From Leeuwenhoekiella aestuarii (GTDB lineage: Bacteria; Bacteroidota; Bacteroidia; Flavobacteriales; Flavobacteriaceae), in NCBI RefSeq assembly GCF_004104055.1, contig NZ_QOVJ01000004.1, positions 124,001 to 188,000 of the forward strand: DNA of 64,000 bases, read 5' to 3'. This document shows positions 62,971-64,000 of this stretch, in pieces (position 1 is the first letter of the stretch; the number at the start of each line of letters is the position of its first letter). Below the pieces are notes generated by a model. It saw nothing but the letters and a program-made list of their open reading frames with translations, did no database searches and was not told the DNA's origin. Position numbers and translations under genes: made by a program.

Positions 62971-64000
62971 ACGCATCGATATGCTTTTTATTTGAATTCA
63001 GTAAAGCGCTTAAAATAGAGTTGTATCAGCTGTTGAAGTTTTAATACTAATACGCTTTTCTTCTATGAAGCTTTTATCGGCATCCTCAAGCCAGCCCCGG
63101 ACTCCTTAAAATCTGAGCGGGAACTTGGATTTTAACTTCTTTAGAAACTAAGTTACTATATTATACATCTCTGAAGGTTTAAATGGATGCCCCTCCCTGG
63201 GTTCAGCATAAACGCAGGAAAATCAACAACTAAACAACAGCGGGCTCACAATTAAACATATAACTTCTATTCATCTTCTCCTTCTTTTTTACTCAGGAGT
63301 TTGCTATTTTTTTAGGACTTCGTGAATCTACGATTTGCATCGCCCAAAAAAGAAACAAAAAAGTCTAGGCTTATTTTTAAATCCTTGAAAACTACGCAAA
63401 TCCCTTATCGTGCGGATAGCAAACCGCTACGCCTGTGCATTCCTCTCGTTCCACTCGTCGGATGCAAGCTCCACTGCCCACCGCTGCGGCATTTGCTTGT
63501 TTTACTACAGATCTAAAAAGTAGGCCATCTCCAAATTGAAACTAAGAATAGTATTCTTTAGCCCTTCCCTCGGTTCAGAATAGGCGAGAGGGCAGAGCGT
63601 TAAGAAAAGGTCTGGTAGACCTTTTTAGCGAATGAGCCAGATGGCGCGTAGGCTTTAAAAAGGACTACTTTACTTCAAGTAAGAATTACTCTTAGTAAAA
63701 CCTGATTAGCGACGCGGAGCTGACACGACGGTTTTTGGCCGTAAAACGGCTTTTAAAAGGAATACCTTACGCGTTATAGGAATCAATTAGAGATCAAGAC
63801 CAGCTCATTAATATTTAATCTCGATTATCGAGCAAAAAATTTCGAAGCGAGGGGCTCTTTTCTTTTGTTACTTTTCTTTGGACAAGACAAATCGACGACA
63901 GGAGATTCACGAGCTCCCGTAAAATAATAATCACGCGAGTAAAGAAAAGTAAGAAACAAGCTATAGAAACTAGAACAAAAAAACCTGCACACACGTGCAG
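62971..64000. repeat. Repeat island III
   Basis: No credible gene. Holds R3 copy 2 (63263-63354), the 221-bp head of R1 (63365-63585), R2 copy 2 (63708-63884, matching 54310-54486) and the CAGCGGGCTCACAATT piece related to 45920. A short frame at 63322-63516 is only R1 read through. Confidence 0.8.
63365..63585. repeat. Dispersed repeat R1, copy 3 (partial)
   Basis: Matches 54571-54791 at constant offset 8794 with a handful of substitutions, then diverges just after the CTCGGTTCAGAATAGGCG landmark. Confidence 0.85.

Noticed and set aside
63322-63516. 64-aa open frame in repeat island III
   Set aside because: Consists of repeat R3/R1 sequence in one frame; other copies have no matching start.
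1-64000. CRISPR arrays, rRNA or ordinary tRNA genes
   Set aside because: No regularly spaced repeats with unique spacers and no tRNA or rRNA signatures other than tmRNA were found on reading.

Overview
The window is chromosomal DNA from a member of the Bacteroidota, almost certainly a marine-type flavobacterium. Evidence: SusC/SusD and GLPGLI proteins, several TonB-dependent receptors with carboxypeptidase-regulatory N-termini, TAnnTTTG -7 promoter boxes, A/T-rich spacers, TPR-sensor kinases, and a tmRNA tag of the GENNYAxAA type. No species assignment is attempted.

Region 1 (1-11.4 kb). The tmRNA gene (257-655) is the attachment site of an integrative and mobilizable element. A 14-bp piece of the tmRNA 3' end (643-656) is repeated at 11325-11338, giving an element of about 10.7 kb. 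It carries a tyrosine integrase, an excisionase-like HTH protein behind a perfect 16-bp palindrome, a VapE-like P-loop ATPase, a repeat-rich spacer, a Toprim protein, a candidate oriT hairpin, a MobC-like protein, a relaxase, a small membrane protein, and a cargo two-component pair (five-PAS kinase plus receiver). A broken IS21-type istB lies inside the right end. The probable original tmRNA terminator now lies beyond attR.

Region 2 (11.6-24 kb, minus strand). A five-gene run encodes an ABC ATPase, a siderophore-type TonB receptor, two DUF3526-type permeases and an exported AstE/AspA-like deacylase. A small His/Cys-rich membrane protein with an apparently leaderless promoter precedes it. Then come a GLPGLI/TonB-receptor pair and an unknown membrane protein.

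Region 3 (24.4-34.3 kb). A tiny lipoprotein precedes a TPR histidine kinase and its LuxR-type regulator; next are a SusC/SusD pair, a secreted YdcF-like protein and a DUF421 membrane protein.

Region 4 (34.4-40 kb). A tightly coupled operon encodes an SbnA-like PLP enzyme, an FAD/NAD(P)-binding protein, a Y4yA-like PLP enzyme and a SemiSWEET carrier. This looks like an amino-acid-derived metabolite pathway without a recognisable siderophore synthetase. Two unknown membrane proteins follow.

Region 5 (40-53.4 kb). This is a stress and repair district: large catalase, RsbRD-type kinase, SDR, small hydrophilic proteins, Ku and three-domain LigD (end joining), then a PaoABC-like molybdenum aldehyde oxidoreductase.

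Region 6 (53.4-64 kb). Gene-poor and full of near-identical dispersed non-coding repeats. It holds a few small proteins, a methyltransferase, a hybrid TPR kinase, and a GC-rich gene read here as a duplicated nucleotidyltransferase-like/HEPN protein, divergent from a small HTH regulator.
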